A stretch of 64,000 nt of DNA from Methylophilus sp. Leaf416 (GTDB taxonomy: Bacteria > Pseudomonadota > Gammaproteobacteria > Burkholderiales > Methylophilaceae): positions 375,680 to 439,679 of the forward strand of contig NZ_LMQS01000004.1 in the NCBI RefSeq assembly GCF_001424665.1, written 5' to 3'. A program made the translations under genes and the position numbers. Below the pieces are notes generated by a model that ran no database searches, was not told where the DNA came from, and saw nothing but the letters and a program-made list of their open reading frames with translations. Shown here piece by piece: positions 9,480 through 17,930 of the stretch. Numbering within the stretch: position 1 is the first letter of the stretch; every line of letters starts with the position of its first letter.

Positions 9480-10322
9480 TTAATTATTCCAACCCAACTT
9501 ATGCCCAATAAATGTTGATAGTAAAGAAAAGACTATGCCCGCTAGAGTGATCATAATTGTTAATTTTATATTTTGATTTTGATGCCGCTCAGCAATAAGT
9601 ACGCTCTCTTTAAAATGTAGAAGGCTTTGCATTGCCTCAAGTTGACGTAACAACTCATCATTTAATCTTGATATTTGCCACTGACCTTCAAATGCCTCCC
9701 AAAATGCTCTCAACTCCGCGTTTTCCAGTTTAATTGGGTATCTTGAATAATACTGTATGTTGAATTTAGCGGCGCTTTCACAAACATTTAGAATTCTGGT
9801 GTTATTCTCCTCACTTACTGAGCGAGCACTTTCGGATAGTTGATTCATCACCAGCTTATATGCATGTGCAAGACCACTAATTAACACCGCTCTTTCAAAT
9901 TGTCCTGGGGTTTCAGAGGCATAAATAAAACCTTTTCTCACGGTTGCTATATGCCCATTCGAAGACGTTTTAACAAAATCCTCTTTCGTTAGACTCTTAG
10001 TTTCCAACATTTCATTAGAGTATTGAACTATTTCATCCGACAGTTCTTTCTCATGGCAAAGAAACCCTTCACCGAGATTCCGAACCTTCGGCTTTTCATC
10101 AGAAAACTTCACTTGAATGATTTTTTTGTATGGCGAATCTATGAAGAAAACTAAGGTCCAATTTTTGTTTTTATCCTCATAGAACTTAAACGACTTTGCT
10201 AGTGACTCATCAAAAAATACAATTTTATTTCCACTAATTTTTAATTCTGTGTAACTTTGTTCTTTCAGGAGATATTCAGGATTGTATTGGTAATAAGCTA
10301 CTTTATTTTTAATTTCCGTCAC
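9480..10322 (-). CDS. unrecognised protein with C-terminal membrane anchor, between hsdR and hsdM
   Basis: A 280-aa protein I do not recognise. Residues 1-80 are rich in beta-type hydrophobic patterns (KIVFFDE, WTLVFFIDS, KIIQVKFSD), residues 90-245 look helical with a possible coiled coil near 205-245 (LNDELLRQLEAMQSLL), and residues 252-273 form one clear hydrophobic membrane segment followed by a short positive tail. There is no signal peptide, so a tail-anchored inner-membrane protein with a cytoplasmic body is predicted. It lies 9 bp after hsdR and abuts hsdM, placing it inside the restriction operon. Its base composition is visibly AT-richer than the flanking hsd genes. Possible roles are tethering the complex to the membrane, an independent defence effector, or cargo; none can be shown here. 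Confidence 0.75.
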   Translation of the reverse strand: MTEIKNKVAYYQYNPEYLLKEQSYTELKISGNKIVFFDESLAKSFKFYEDKNKNWTLVFFIDSPYKKIIQVKFSDEKPKVRNLGEGFLCHEKELSDEIVQYSNEMLETKSLTKEDFVKTSSNGHIATVRKGFIYASETPGQFERAVLISGLAHAYKLVMNQLSESARSVSEENNTRILNVCESAAKFNIQYYSRYPIKLENAELRAFWEAFEGQWQISRLNDELLRQLEAMQSLLHFKESVLIAERHQNQNIKLTIMITLAGIVFSLLSTFIGHKLGWNN

Positions 10323-10331
10323 TTCATTTTC

Positions 10332-12701
10332 CTACGCGTATAGTTGCTGCTCAAGTTCGATTACGGCATTGAGATAGCCTTGTTTACCACCAAAAGCTGA
10401 AATCAATTCCGGGGCGCTACCCATCGTTCTAAATGGATCAAGGGTCAGGATTTTAATATCTTCAATGTTCTCGACGCCAGTATCAGCGTATTTATCCAGC
10501 AAGGCTACTAATACTTGTCTGGCTTGCGCACCGTAGTTGGCAAAATAATTACGCTTTTTGACCTGCTCAGCCCGCTCTTTGCGAGTGAGTGGTGGCTGAT
10601 CAAAAGCGACATGGCATACCAAATCAAACGGGTCAAAATCTTTGCCAACTTCTTCGGCCAATGCATCGAGCAAAATGCCATGTGACTCAAATTCTTGAAT
10701 CAAAGCGGCTTTACGCTCAGCACTGCTCCATGTTTTTAAAAAGTCGTCCAAACTTTGATAATCTTTATGAACTTGATTTTTGGTGTAATCACGTATGGAT
10801 TCGGTGATTAACTTACCCTCTGGGCCGTAATACTGCACCCGTTGCGCAACCACGTGAACCGGCACATTATCGACAACATACTTCACACGCCCTTTTGATT
10901 CACCACCAACAGTAATATCCGGTTTTTCAGGATTGGGCAATGGTAAAGCTGGATCTTCAATTTCGTCCGGCGGCACTGGTAATTGCCCCCCATCAGGTTC
11001 AAAAATCACAACTGGCTCGCCATCAAAATTTTTATCCGCAAATAACTCGGTGGCTTTTTTGAAATCCATGATCGTGAACCAAAATTTGCCGTAGTCTTCA
11101 TTGATACGCGTACCACGACCAATAATCTGCTTGAACTCAGTCATGGATTTGATGTGCTGATCCAAAACTACCAATTTGCAGGTTTGTGCATCCACCCCTG
11201 TGGTCATGAGTTTGGAGGTGGTGGCAATGACAGGGTAACGCTCTTCTGGATTGATAAAGTTATCTAGCTCAGCCTTACCTTCGTTTTCATCCCCCGTAAT
11301 ACGCATGACGTATTTACGATTTTCTCTGACACGATCAGGATTTAAATTCACCAGCGCCTGGCGCATACGCTCGGCATGGTCAATGTCGTCACAAAAAACG
11401 ATGGTTTTCGCAAATGGATCTGTTTCAGTTAGAAACTCGGTAATTTTTTGCGCCACTAATTGAGTGCGCTTTTCTAGGACCAGTGTTTTATCCATATCAG
11501 ACTGATTGTAGATACGGTCTTCAATAACTTGGCCCCTTTTATCGATCTGTCCTGCAGTTGGACGCCATCCTTGAAGATCTTTATCTATGTCTATACGCAC
11601 AACTTTGTATGGCGCAAGAAACCCATCTTCGATACCTTGTTTTAGCGTGTAGCTATAAACAGGATCACCAAAATAGGTAATGCTCGAAACCTCTTTGGTT
11701 TCTTTGGGTGTGGCCGTGAGGCCAATGTGCGTAGCATTGCTGAAGTATGCCAATACATCACGCCATGCTGAATCCTCTGCCGCACTGCCTCGATGACACT
11801 CATCTATCACGATTAGATCAAAGAAGTCTGGACTGAATTGTTTGTAGATATTTTTGTCTTCTTCGTTACCTGTAACCGCTTGATAAAGTGAAAGATAAAT
11901 CTCATAGGCTTTATCAATTTGGCGTTTACTGATTTTGGTCATGGCGGGACCAAAGGGCTTGAAGTCATTGTTTTTAGTTTGATCGACCAGGATGTTACGG
12001 TCTGCTAAAAACAAAATGCGCTTTTTAGCACCAGATTTCCAAAGGCGCCAAATAATCTGAAAAGCAGTATACGTTTTGCCTGTACCAGTCGCCATGACTA
12101 GCAAAACACGTTGTTGCCCTTTGGCGACAGCCTCAATTGTCTTATTGATAGCATTTGCTTGATAGTAGCGTGGTGCTCGCCCTGTGCCATCATCGTAATA
12201 TGGCATCTCAACAGTAGCTTTAGCCTCTTCTGTGACAATGCCTTTCCAATCACAATAGCGTTGCCACAACTCCTCAGGATTGGGGAAGTTATCTAAAGCG
12301 AGTTCTAGCTCTACAGCATGACCATTTCCTGTTCGATCATGCATCAAAAATGCATCCCCATTGCTACTAAATACAAATGGGATTTCCAGGATTTCAGCAT
12401 AATTAAGCGCTTGTTGCATGCCAGCGCCTACGCTATACGAATTCTCTTTGGCTTCAATGATAGCAATAGGAATATTGCTTTTGTAATAGAGAATGTAATC
12501 AGCGCGTTTGCGTTCACCACGGCTATGCAGCTTGCCTCGCACAATAATTCGGCCATTGGTAAAGCTCACTTCTTCACGTACTTGCGTTTGGATATCCCAG
12601 CCAGCATTTTGAATCGCTGGAGTAATAAACTTGGTACAGATGTCGCGTTCGGACAGTTTCTGAGCCACCACATCCTCCCCTTGAATTAGTTTTTTTGACA
12701 T
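10332..12701 (-). CDS. hsdR: type I restriction enzyme subunit R (EcoEI/EcoAI-like)
   Basis: A 789-aa motor-nuclease subunit. The N-terminal PD-(D/E)XK nuclease shows D68 and E83-A-K85 ([10 protein letters not shown]). The SF2 translocase carries Walker A ATGTGKT (204-210), DECH (300-303) and TATPK (about 330-333), with a C-terminal helical region like that of EcoEI R; its length (about 790-810) also fits that type IB-like group. All key residues are present, so restriction should be active. The annotated ATG 12701 has no good ribosome-binding site, whereas a strong GGGGAGG lies just before GTG codons 11-12 (about 12671-12666), so the true start may be there. It is the first gene of a six-gene operon, with its promoter presumably in 12702-12752. 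Confidence 0.94.
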   Translation of the reverse strand: MSKKLIQGEDVVAQKLSERDICTKFITPAIQNAGWDIQTQVREEVSFTNGRIIVRGKLHSRGERKRADYILYYKSNIPIAIIEAKENSYSVGAGMQQALNYAEILEIPFVFSSNGDAFLMHDRTGNGHAVELELALDNFPNPEELWQRYCDWKGIVTEEAKATVEMPYYDDGTGRAPRYYQANAINKTIEAVAKGQQRVLLVMATGTGKTYTAFQIIWRLWKSGAKKRILFLADRNILVDQTKNNDFKPFGPAMTKISKRQIDKAYEIYLSLYQAVTGNEEDKNIYKQFSPDFFDLIVIDECHRGSAAEDSAWRDVLAYFSNATHIGLTATPKETKEVSSITYFGDPVYSYTLKQGIEDGFLAPYKVVRIDIDKDLQGWRPTAGQIDKRGQVIEDRIYNQSDMDKTLVLEKRTQLVAQKITEFLTETDPFAKTIVFCDDIDHAERMRQALVNLNPDRVRENRKYVMRITGDENEGKAELDNFINPEERYPVIATTSKLMTTGVDAQTCKLVVLDQHIKSMTEFKQIIGRGTRINEDYGKFWFTIMDFKKATELFADKNFDGEPVVIFEPDGGQLPVPPDEIEDPALPLPNPEKPDITVGGESKGRVKYVVDNVPVHVVAQRVQYYGPEGKLITESIRDYTKNQVHKDYQSLDDFLKTWSSAERKAALIQEFESHGILLDALAEEVGKDFDPFDLVCHVAFDQPPLTRKERAEQVKKRNYFANYGAQARQVLVALLDKYADTGVENIEDIKILTLDPFRTMGSAPELISAFGGKQGYLNAVIELEQQLYA

Positions 12702-12714
12702 CGTAACAAAAATG

Positions 12715-12734
12715 AAAGCCCGCTGTCGGGCTTT
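12715..12734 (-). terminator. terminator after the thioesterase gene
   Basis: AAAGCCCG (12715-12722) pairs perfectly with CGGGCTTT (12727-12734) around a 4-base loop. On the minus strand the stem is followed by a T-rich stretch. It lies between the thioesterase gene and hsdR, separating the two leftward units; the hsd operon therefore probably has its own promoter. Confidence 0.75.
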
Positions 12735-12752
12735 TATTTGATGGCAATGCTT

Positions 12753-13199
12753 CTATTGGTATAGCACAAAGACACCTTGAAACTTAGATGTCGCTTTTGA
12801 TTCACTGATAATCTGCGCAGTGACTATAATTTTTGCCCTGCACTTTTCCTGATAAGTCCTTTCAAAACTCTCCCAATCATCCGCTGATTGAAAACTCGCC
12901 AAACATTCAAAATCGGTTTTCACCGGCAATAGATAATCAATCTCCTGGCGCTTGATCACCAGGTTACCTTTTAAGCCTGCTTGCTCAATTTTTGACTGCA
13001 CTAACGACCAGGCCGTGGTGATTGAAATAGCCGCAATGCTGCCGCCAAACACGATATCGAGATGGTTTTTGTTTAAGGCATAAGAGCCTTGCACGGTGAG
13101 TTGGTGATCTTCGATTCTTGCGATTTTTATCCCCAGGTTTTTGGTTTGCGGGATAAGCTTGAATAAGGTGTTTTCAAAGTTTTGTTCCAGTTGGCCCAT
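12753..13199 (-). CDS. YiiD C-terminal-type thioesterase domain protein
   Basis: A 148-aa single-domain protein resembling the hotdog-fold YiiD_C thioesterase family. The region FGGSIAAISITTAWSLV (about residues 51-67) matches the family's conserved 'FGGS' helix, and the rest follows the alternating strands of a hotdog fold (QEIDYLLPVKTDFEC, RAKIIVTAQI). Such enzymes probably hydrolyse acyl-CoA or acyl-ACP thioesters in the cytoplasm; the substrate here is unknown. It is downstream of the LysR gene on the same strand with a 27-bp gap, so they may be co-transcribed. Confidence 0.7.
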   Translation of the reverse strand: MGQLEQNFENTLFKLIPQTKNLGIKIARIEDHQLTVQGSYALNKNHLDIVFGGSIAAISITTAWSLVQSKIEQAGLKGNLVIKRQEIDYLLPVKTDFECLASFQSADDWESFERTYQEKCRAKIIVTAQIISESKATSKFQGVFVLYQ

Positions 13200-13226
13200 G
13201 GTGTTTCCTTTTCTAACTATTGTTAT

Positions 13227-14159
13227 TTAAATTTTTTCATTCAACTTTGGCTGGCTTTGCAGCAAACGGCATTCGGCAAATAACTCGGCGACCCATTCAA
13301 TAAATGTGCGCACTTTGGTTGAGAGGTGCCGGTTTTGCGGGTAGAGCGCATTCAGCGGCAGGCTGCCAGTGGGGTAATCACCCAGCACTCTCTCTAACTT
13401 ACCTTCATTTAAATAGCCTTGCACCATAAAAGTGGGTACCTGACATACCCCTATACCCGCCAGTGCGGCGGCGACGATCGCATCGCCATTGTTGATGGCG
13501 AGTTTGCGGTTGGTGGGGACTTCTTGCTCTTCGCCTGCGTGTTCAAGGATGAAATTGCGCACTTTGCCGGTTTTGGATGAAAAGAAGTGTACGGCCTGAT
13601 GGCGTTGCAGGTCGTCATGATGGGTGGGCCTGCCGTAGGTTTGCAGGTATTCCGGCGAGGCGACCAGCAGGAATTGCATGGTGCCTACCCGCCTGGCGAC
13701 CAGGGTGGAATCCAGCGGATGACCGACGCGGATCACGCAATCGACGCCTTCTTCCAGCAGGTCAATTGGCCTGTCGTCACACCCGATTTCGAGCTGGATT
13801 TCAGGGTAGCGTTTTAAAAAGTCTTGCAGCGCGGGGATGATTACCAGCCGGCCCAGCGGCGTCGGCACATCTACCCGCAGGCGGCCTTTGGGGTTGCTGG
13901 TGGCCTGGTGCAGGGCCGCTTCGGTTTCTTCCAGCTCGTTCAACAGCCTGATTGCCCGTTCGTAATAGGCAGCGCCATCGGTGGTGACGCTGATGCGGCG
14001 GGTGGTTCTGTGCAGCAGCTTGACCCGCAGGCGTTTTTCCAGCGCCAGCACTTGCGCGGAGACCGTGGTTTTGGGCAGGTTTAATGACATGGCGGCTTTG
14101 GTGAAGCTTTCCAGCTCCACTACCCGCGTGAATGCCAGCATGGTGTCGAATCTATCCAT
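13227..14159 (-). CDS. LysR-family transcriptional regulator
   Basis: A 310-aa LysR regulator. The N-terminal winged helix (FTRVVELESFTKAAMSLNLPKTTVSAQVLALEKRLRVKLLHRTTRRI) is followed by a periplasmic-binding-like effector domain (about 90-300). I chose ATG 14159 (MDRFDTMLAF) because LysR proteins of this CrgA/DsdC-like subgroup begin there; the upstream in-frame ATG at 14201 would add 14 atypical residues. It is divergent from the SDR-GST-hydrolase set across about 150 bp, the usual arrangement for a LysR protein controlling its neighbour. The effector is unknown; a xenobiotic or electrophile is an inference from the targets. Confidence 0.9.
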   Translation of the reverse strand: MDRFDTMLAFTRVVELESFTKAAMSLNLPKTTVSAQVLALEKRLRVKLLHRTTRRISVTTDGAAYYERAIRLLNELEETEAALHQATSNPKGRLRVDVPTPLGRLVIIPALQDFLKRYPEIQLEIGCDDRPIDLLEEGVDCVIRVGHPLDSTLVARRVGTMQFLLVASPEYLQTYGRPTHHDDLQRHQAVHFFSSKTGKVRNFILEHAGEEQEVPTNRKLAINNGDAIVAAALAGIGVCQVPTFMVQGYLNEGKLERVLGDYPTGSLPLNALYPQNRHLSTKVRTFIEWVAELFAECRLLQSQPKLNEKI

Positions 14160-14312
14160 CAATGCCTTAAATGACTTATCGATTGTGCAATAAATTAACA
14201 CAGTGATTGCTAATTTAGTCTATTTATCTCGGATTTTTAATTATTTATAGTGGTTACCAGTTTCAAACAAGCTTATAAACAAGCATTCACATTTTTAATT
14301 AAGGAGATTTTC

Positions 14313-15062
14313 ATGAGCAAGAAACTTGAAGGTAAAGTCGCAGTCGTTACTGGTGCATCTAAAGGCATAGGCGCAGAAATCGCCAAACGGTTTGCGCAGG
14401 ATGGCGCGGCGGTGGTGGTCAATTATTTTTCCAGCAAGGCGGGTGCCGATAAGGTAGTCGCAGAAATCACCCAGGCCGGTGGCAAAGCAGTGGCAGTCGG
14501 CGGTAACGTCGGTGAAGCGGGTGCGGCTGAAGCGATTATCAATGCGGCGATTACTAACTTCGGCAGGCTGGATATCCTGGTGAATAACTCCGGTATCTAC
14601 GAATTTGGCACCATTGAGCAAATCACGCCTGAACACTTTCACAAACAATTCGATACCAACGTATTGGGCTTGTTGTTAACTACCCAGGCAGCGGTGAAAC
14701 ATCTCGGCGAAGGCGGCAGCATTATCAATATCGGTTCTGTGGTGAGCCGTTTAACACCTCCTGGTGCTGCGGTGTATACGGCTACCAAAGGCGCAGTGGA
14801 TGCGATCACCGGTTCATTGTCCAAAGAATTGGGGCCACGCAAGATCCGCGTGAATGCCCTGAACCCTGGCCTGGTCAAAACCGAAGGCACACAAACGGCT
14901 GGCGTGATCGGCTCAGAAATGGAAAGTGGTTATGTGGCGCAAACACCATTGGGTCGCACCGGGCAGCCAAGAGATATTGCCGCGATTGCATCTTTCCTGG
15001 CTTCGGATGACTCATACTGGTTAACCGGCGAACAGTTGCTGGCTGGTGGCGGTTTGCGCTAA
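14313..15062 (+). CDS. short-chain dehydrogenase/reductase (SDR)
   Basis: A 249-aa classical SDR. It shows the NAD(P) motif TGASKGIG, the NNSGIYEF variant of NNAG, the catalytic Ser in NIGSVVS, the YxxxK motif (YTATK), and the PG motif (NPGLVKTEG). This suggests 3-oxoacyl-ACP-reductase-like or general carbonyl reductase activity in the cytoplasm. ATG 14313 (MSKKLEGKV) is preceded by a strong AAGGAG; the longer frame starting at 14250 would add a non-conserved tail. It is first in an apparent rightward set with the GST and hydrolase genes (gaps 38 and 51 bp), opposite the LysR gene that probably controls it. Confidence 0.9.
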   Translation: MSKKLEGKVAVVTGASKGIGAEIAKRFAQDGAAVVVNYFSSKAGADKVVAEITQAGGKAVAVGGNVGEAGAAEAIINAAITNFGRLDILVNNSGIYEFGTIEQITPEHFHKQFDTNVLGLLLTTQAAVKHLGEGGSIINIGSVVSRLTPPGAAVYTATKGAVDAITGSLSKELGPRKIRVNALNPGLVKTEGTQTAGVIGSEMESGYVAQTPLGRTGQPRDIAAIASFLASDDSYWLTGEQLLAGGGLR

Positions 15063-15100
15063 GACTGAAAGATTTAAGGTAGCACTGAAAGGCAAAACAA

Positions 15101-15736
15101 ATGATCAACTTATATACATGGGCGACACCAAATGGCCGCAAGATTTCCATCATGCTGGAAGAGCTAGGCGTGGACTATGAGGTGAGCCCGGTTGATCTGG
15201 GCAAGCTGCAACAATACTCGCCGGAGTTTGGGGCGATTTCGCCCAACCACAAAATTCCGGCGATTGTCGACACCGAACCAGGCAAAGATCCTGTGGTGAT
15301 TTTTGAGAGTGGTGCCATCCTGACCTACCTGGCCGAAAAACACGGCCAGTTTCTGGCCCCGTCAGGCCAGGCGCGTTACACCACGTTTGAATGGTTGCAC
15401 TGGCAGACCAGCGCTTTGGGGCCCATGCTGGGCCAGCTGGGTTTCTTTGCCGTGCGCAGCCAGGAAAAAGCACCGCTTGCGATTACCAGATTTACCGAAG
15501 AAGCGGACAGGCTGCTGAACGTGATGGACAAGCAACTGCAAAGCAACACTTACCTGGCGGGTAGCGAATATTCGATTGCCGACATTGCCAGTTATGCGTG
15601 GACACTGGCGGCGACCGGTTACCTGAAAGAGGTGCTCAAGGACTCTCTGGCGACCAAACCGGCATTGCATCGCTGGCTGCAAACCGTAGGCGAAAGGCCT
15701 GCGGTACAACGGGGGATGGCGATCCCCCGAATTTGA
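15101..15736 (+). CDS. glutathione S-transferase family protein (YfcG/Nu-like)
   Basis: A 211-aa GST with a thioredoxin-like N-terminal domain (INLYTWATPNGRKISIMLEELGVDYE) and an all-alpha C-terminal domain (about 85-205). The TPNG turn, the SPNHKIPAIVD cis-Pro region and the ESGAILTYLAEK glutathione-contact segment match Nu-class enzymes such as YfcG/YghU, which have disulfide-bond reductase or peroxidase activity toward glutathione substrates. Its location between an SDR and an alpha/beta-hydrolase homologue under a LysR gene suggests detoxification of reactive carbonyls or peroxides; the substrate is not readable. Confidence 0.9.
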   Translation: MINLYTWATPNGRKISIMLEELGVDYEVSPVDLGKLQQYSPEFGAISPNHKIPAIVDTEPGKDPVVIFESGAILTYLAEKHGQFLAPSGQARYTTFEWLHWQTSALGPMLGQLGFFAVRSQEKAPLAITRFTEEADRLLNVMDKQLQSNTYLAGSEYSIADIASYAWTLAATGYLKEVLKDSLATKPALHRWLQTVGERPAVQRGMAIPRI

Positions 15737-15787
15737 AACCGGTTAACATTTAAAAATGGATTTTGAAATCATCGAGGTGATTAAGCT

Positions 15788-16621
15788 TTGTCGAATAAAG
15801 CATTGATGTGGACCACCACTTTTCAAACACCTGCAACCAGCCAACCGGTGACGTTGCAGGGTTTCGGCACGCCAGGTAAAAGACCCGGTCAAACCAGATC
15901 ACCGGTAGTGATTTTTTTCCACGGCGGGCTGTTTAATGCGGGCAATATAGAGGAAGCTTTTGCGCTGGCGACTGCGCTCACCGATCAGGCGCTCACCGAT
16001 CAGGCAAATCAGGCGCTTGTGGTGTGTGTGGATTATCCCTTAGCCCCTGAAGTGAAATTCCCCGCCACCATTGAAGTCGCCTTCGCTGCACTCCAATGGG
16101 TAGTTGACAATGCCAGGCAGATTGGCGCAGACAGCAAGCGGATATTTGTTGCCGGTGAGCATGCGGGTGGCAACCTGGCAGCGGTAGTTGCCATGCTATT
16201 TCGCGACCGTGCGATGACCTTTAACAAGCAAACAATTTTGGCGGGCCAAGTACTGATCAACCCGATGCTGGATGCGCTACAGACTTCGAAATCGATGGGC
16301 AATGCGGCCGATAGCCCATGCCGGCGTGCCTGGGCGGAATATATTCCCACCGCCAGTGATTGCACCCACCCTTACGCTTCACCGTTGCACTCATGCCGCC
16401 TGGGCGGGCTGGCGCCTGCAACCATTATGACGACTGAATCTCACCCGCTGCGGGATGAAGCTGAAGCGTATGCGGCGAAATTGTTACTGGCGGGGGTGCC
16501 GGTGCAGGTGCGCAGGTTGGGAGATAGTACACACCCTCTGACTTCACCGCTGCACCCTTGTTTCAACAATTTGACCCAGCTGATCCGGCAAGTACTGCTG
16601 GATAAAAGTATTGCTGGATAA
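15788..16621 (+). CDS. HSL-type alpha/beta-hydrolase homologue with His in place of the nucleophile
   Basis: A 277-aa hormone-sensitive-lipase-type fold. The oxyanion-hole motif HGG is at 45-47, and VDYPLAPEVKFPA precedes the nucleophile elbow. That elbow reads GEHAGG (123-128) instead of the canonical GDSAGG: codon 16160-16162 is CAT, so His125 replaces the Ser nucleophile. A late Asp and His are possible (ESHPLRDEAEAY; DSTHPLTSP). Ordinary esterase chemistry is therefore doubtful; it may be a pseudo-enzyme or use other chemistry. The TTG start at 15788 is chosen because GAGGTG lies 8 bases upstream; ATG 15806 is the alternative. A 15-bp tandem duplication (15974-16003) doubles the residues ALTDQ. 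Likely co-transcribed with the SDR and GST genes. Confidence 0.8.
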   Translation: MSNKALMWTTTFQTPATSQPVTLQGFGTPGKRPGQTRSPVVIFFHGGLFNAGNIEEAFALATALTDQALTDQANQALVVCVDYPLAPEVKFPATIEVAFAALQWVVDNARQIGADSKRIFVAGEHAGGNLAAVVAMLFRDRAMTFNKQTILAGQVLINPMLDALQTSKSMGNAADSPCRRAWAEYIPTASDCTHPYASPLHSCRLGGLAPATIMTTESHPLRDEAEAYAAKLLLAGVPVQVRRLGDSTHPLTSPLHPCFNNLTQLIRQVLLDKSIAG

Positions 16622-16646
16622 AAGCTAGCCAACAAGGCTGATATTG

Positions 16647-16847
16647 TTAAATGTCATTCTCGCTACTCAACTCCCCTGGCGATAATTGACCCTCTTCAAC
16701 TTCTGCTGCGATTTCAGCCGAGTGTGACCCGGGTGGCTGCTTGTCATTTTTCTTGTGGGTTTTGGGCGGTAACAGCGAGGTTTCATCCAGGACTGGTGTT
16801 TCAGGTGGGTGTGCATGGTTATTGGATTTATCATTCTTGTCTGGCAT
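16647..16847 (-). CDS. small hydrophilic hypothetical protein
   Basis: A 66-aa, highly charged, Pro-rich and probably disordered protein (PPETPVLDETSLLPPKTHKKNDK, then an acidic C-terminus). No domain or function recognised. Support for it being a gene is a good ribosome-binding site (AGGGAG about 7 bases before ATG) and its position in an otherwise empty gap between oppositely ending neighbours. It has no signal peptide or membrane segment. Confidence 0.5.
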   Translation of the reverse strand: MPDKNDKSNNHAHPPETPVLDETSLLPPKTHKKNDKQPPGSHSAEIAAEVEEGQLSPGELSSENDI

Positions 16848-16960
16848 ACGGTTCTCCCTCTAATTTCTAAACAAAAAGCTTACTCACTGGTCAGACAAGG
16901 CATCCGCGTTTGTGTTTCATGGTAAGTGTATTCTATTGCCTAAATTTACTGTCTTAACCT

Positions 16961-17884
16961 ATGTCATCACCCACTTTGCAGTTACACAGTTTGCCATTGC
17001 AGCGTTTGCCTTTACCGAATGGATTCCGGCCGCAGGATTTCCTGACTTTTCATGGTCGGGACAAACTGGCGGTATCGGAGAAAGTCACCGGCAACACGCT
17101 GGAAAAAGCGATTGTGTGGAGAGACCGCCCTGCCCTGTTAACGCTAGTGTTTGATTTGCCTGTAGTGAAATATCAACTGGCGCTGGATGACCCGCTGCTG
17201 GAGATTAGTGAGGAAGAAACACTGCAGCTGGTGCAACATATACTGGGGCTTACGCAAGCGATTGCCGGGTTTGAACAGGCCTTTGCAACGCACCCATTGC
17301 TTAGTGCAATAATTGCCGAGCAAGCAGGGCTACGCGTGCCGGTAAGTGTCAGCCCGTTTGAAGCGCTGACGTGGGCGATTATCGGCCAGCAGGTGAGCTT
17401 GAGTGCGGCGATTGCCATGCGGCGTAAATTTATCCAGCAGGCAAATATCAGGCATTCTTCAGGTTTTTATTGCTACCCTTCACCAGCGAAGGTTTCGCAA
17501 ATGTCGGTCGAATCATTGCGGCTGGCAGGTCTGTCACAAAGCAAGGCGAATACGCTGTTGAAAGTGAGTGAGCTGATGCTTACCGGGCATTTACCACTGG
17601 ATGACTGGCTGCATCACCAGGCATCGCCCGAGCTGATCGCTAATAGCCTGGCTGCCATCAAAGGCATTGGGCCGTGGACTATCAGTTACGCACTACTCAG
17701 GGGCTATGGCTGGCTGGATGGCTCGTTACATGGGGATGCCGCGGTACGGCGCGCGATCAGGGGATTGATGGCACTGGAGCAGTTGAGCGATAAAGAGGCT
17801 GAGCAATGGCTCAAACCTTTCAGCCCGTGGCGCGCTTTGCTGGCTGCACATTTATGGGCCTGGCAATCGCGCTCACCTGGCTGA
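16961..17884 (+). CDS. AlkA-like DNA-3-methyladenine glycosylase II
   Basis: A 307-aa HhH-GPD superfamily base-excision repair enzyme. An N-terminal beta-rich AlkA-type domain (about 1-110) is followed by the helical glycosylase domain. The helix-hairpin-helix is visible as LAAIKGIGPWTISYALLRGYG, and the catalytic Asp follows in LHGDAAVRRAI. AVSP-FEALTWAIIGQQVS is the typical family core. It removes alkylated bases (3-methyladenine and others) from DNA. It lacks the Ada-type methyltransferase fusion seen in some relatives. It appears to be a single-gene unit. I leave the symbol blank because several AlkA-like paralogues exist. Confidence 0.88.
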   Translation: MSSPTLQLHSLPLQRLPLPNGFRPQDFLTFHGRDKLAVSEKVTGNTLEKAIVWRDRPALLTLVFDLPVVKYQLALDDPLLEISEEETLQLVQHILGLTQAIAGFEQAFATHPLLSAIIAEQAGLRVPVSVSPFEALTWAIIGQQVSLSAAIAMRRKFIQQANIRHSSGFYCYPSPAKVSQMSVESLRLAGLSQSKANTLLKVSELMLTGHLPLDDWLHHQASPELIANSLAAIKGIGPWTISYALLRGYGWLDGSLHGDAAVRRAIRGLMALEQLSDKEAEQWLKPFSPWRALLAAHLWAWQSRSPG

Positions 17885-17930
17885 TTCAATGATCTGGGAT
17901 TTAAAAAGTTAGGGCTTGATGATATTCAAA

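Noticed and set aside
4787-12701. Prophage or IS-borne island around the hsd genes
   Set aside because: No integrase, transposase, terminal repeats, tRNA end or phage structural gene is visible; only composition and gene type hint at transfer.
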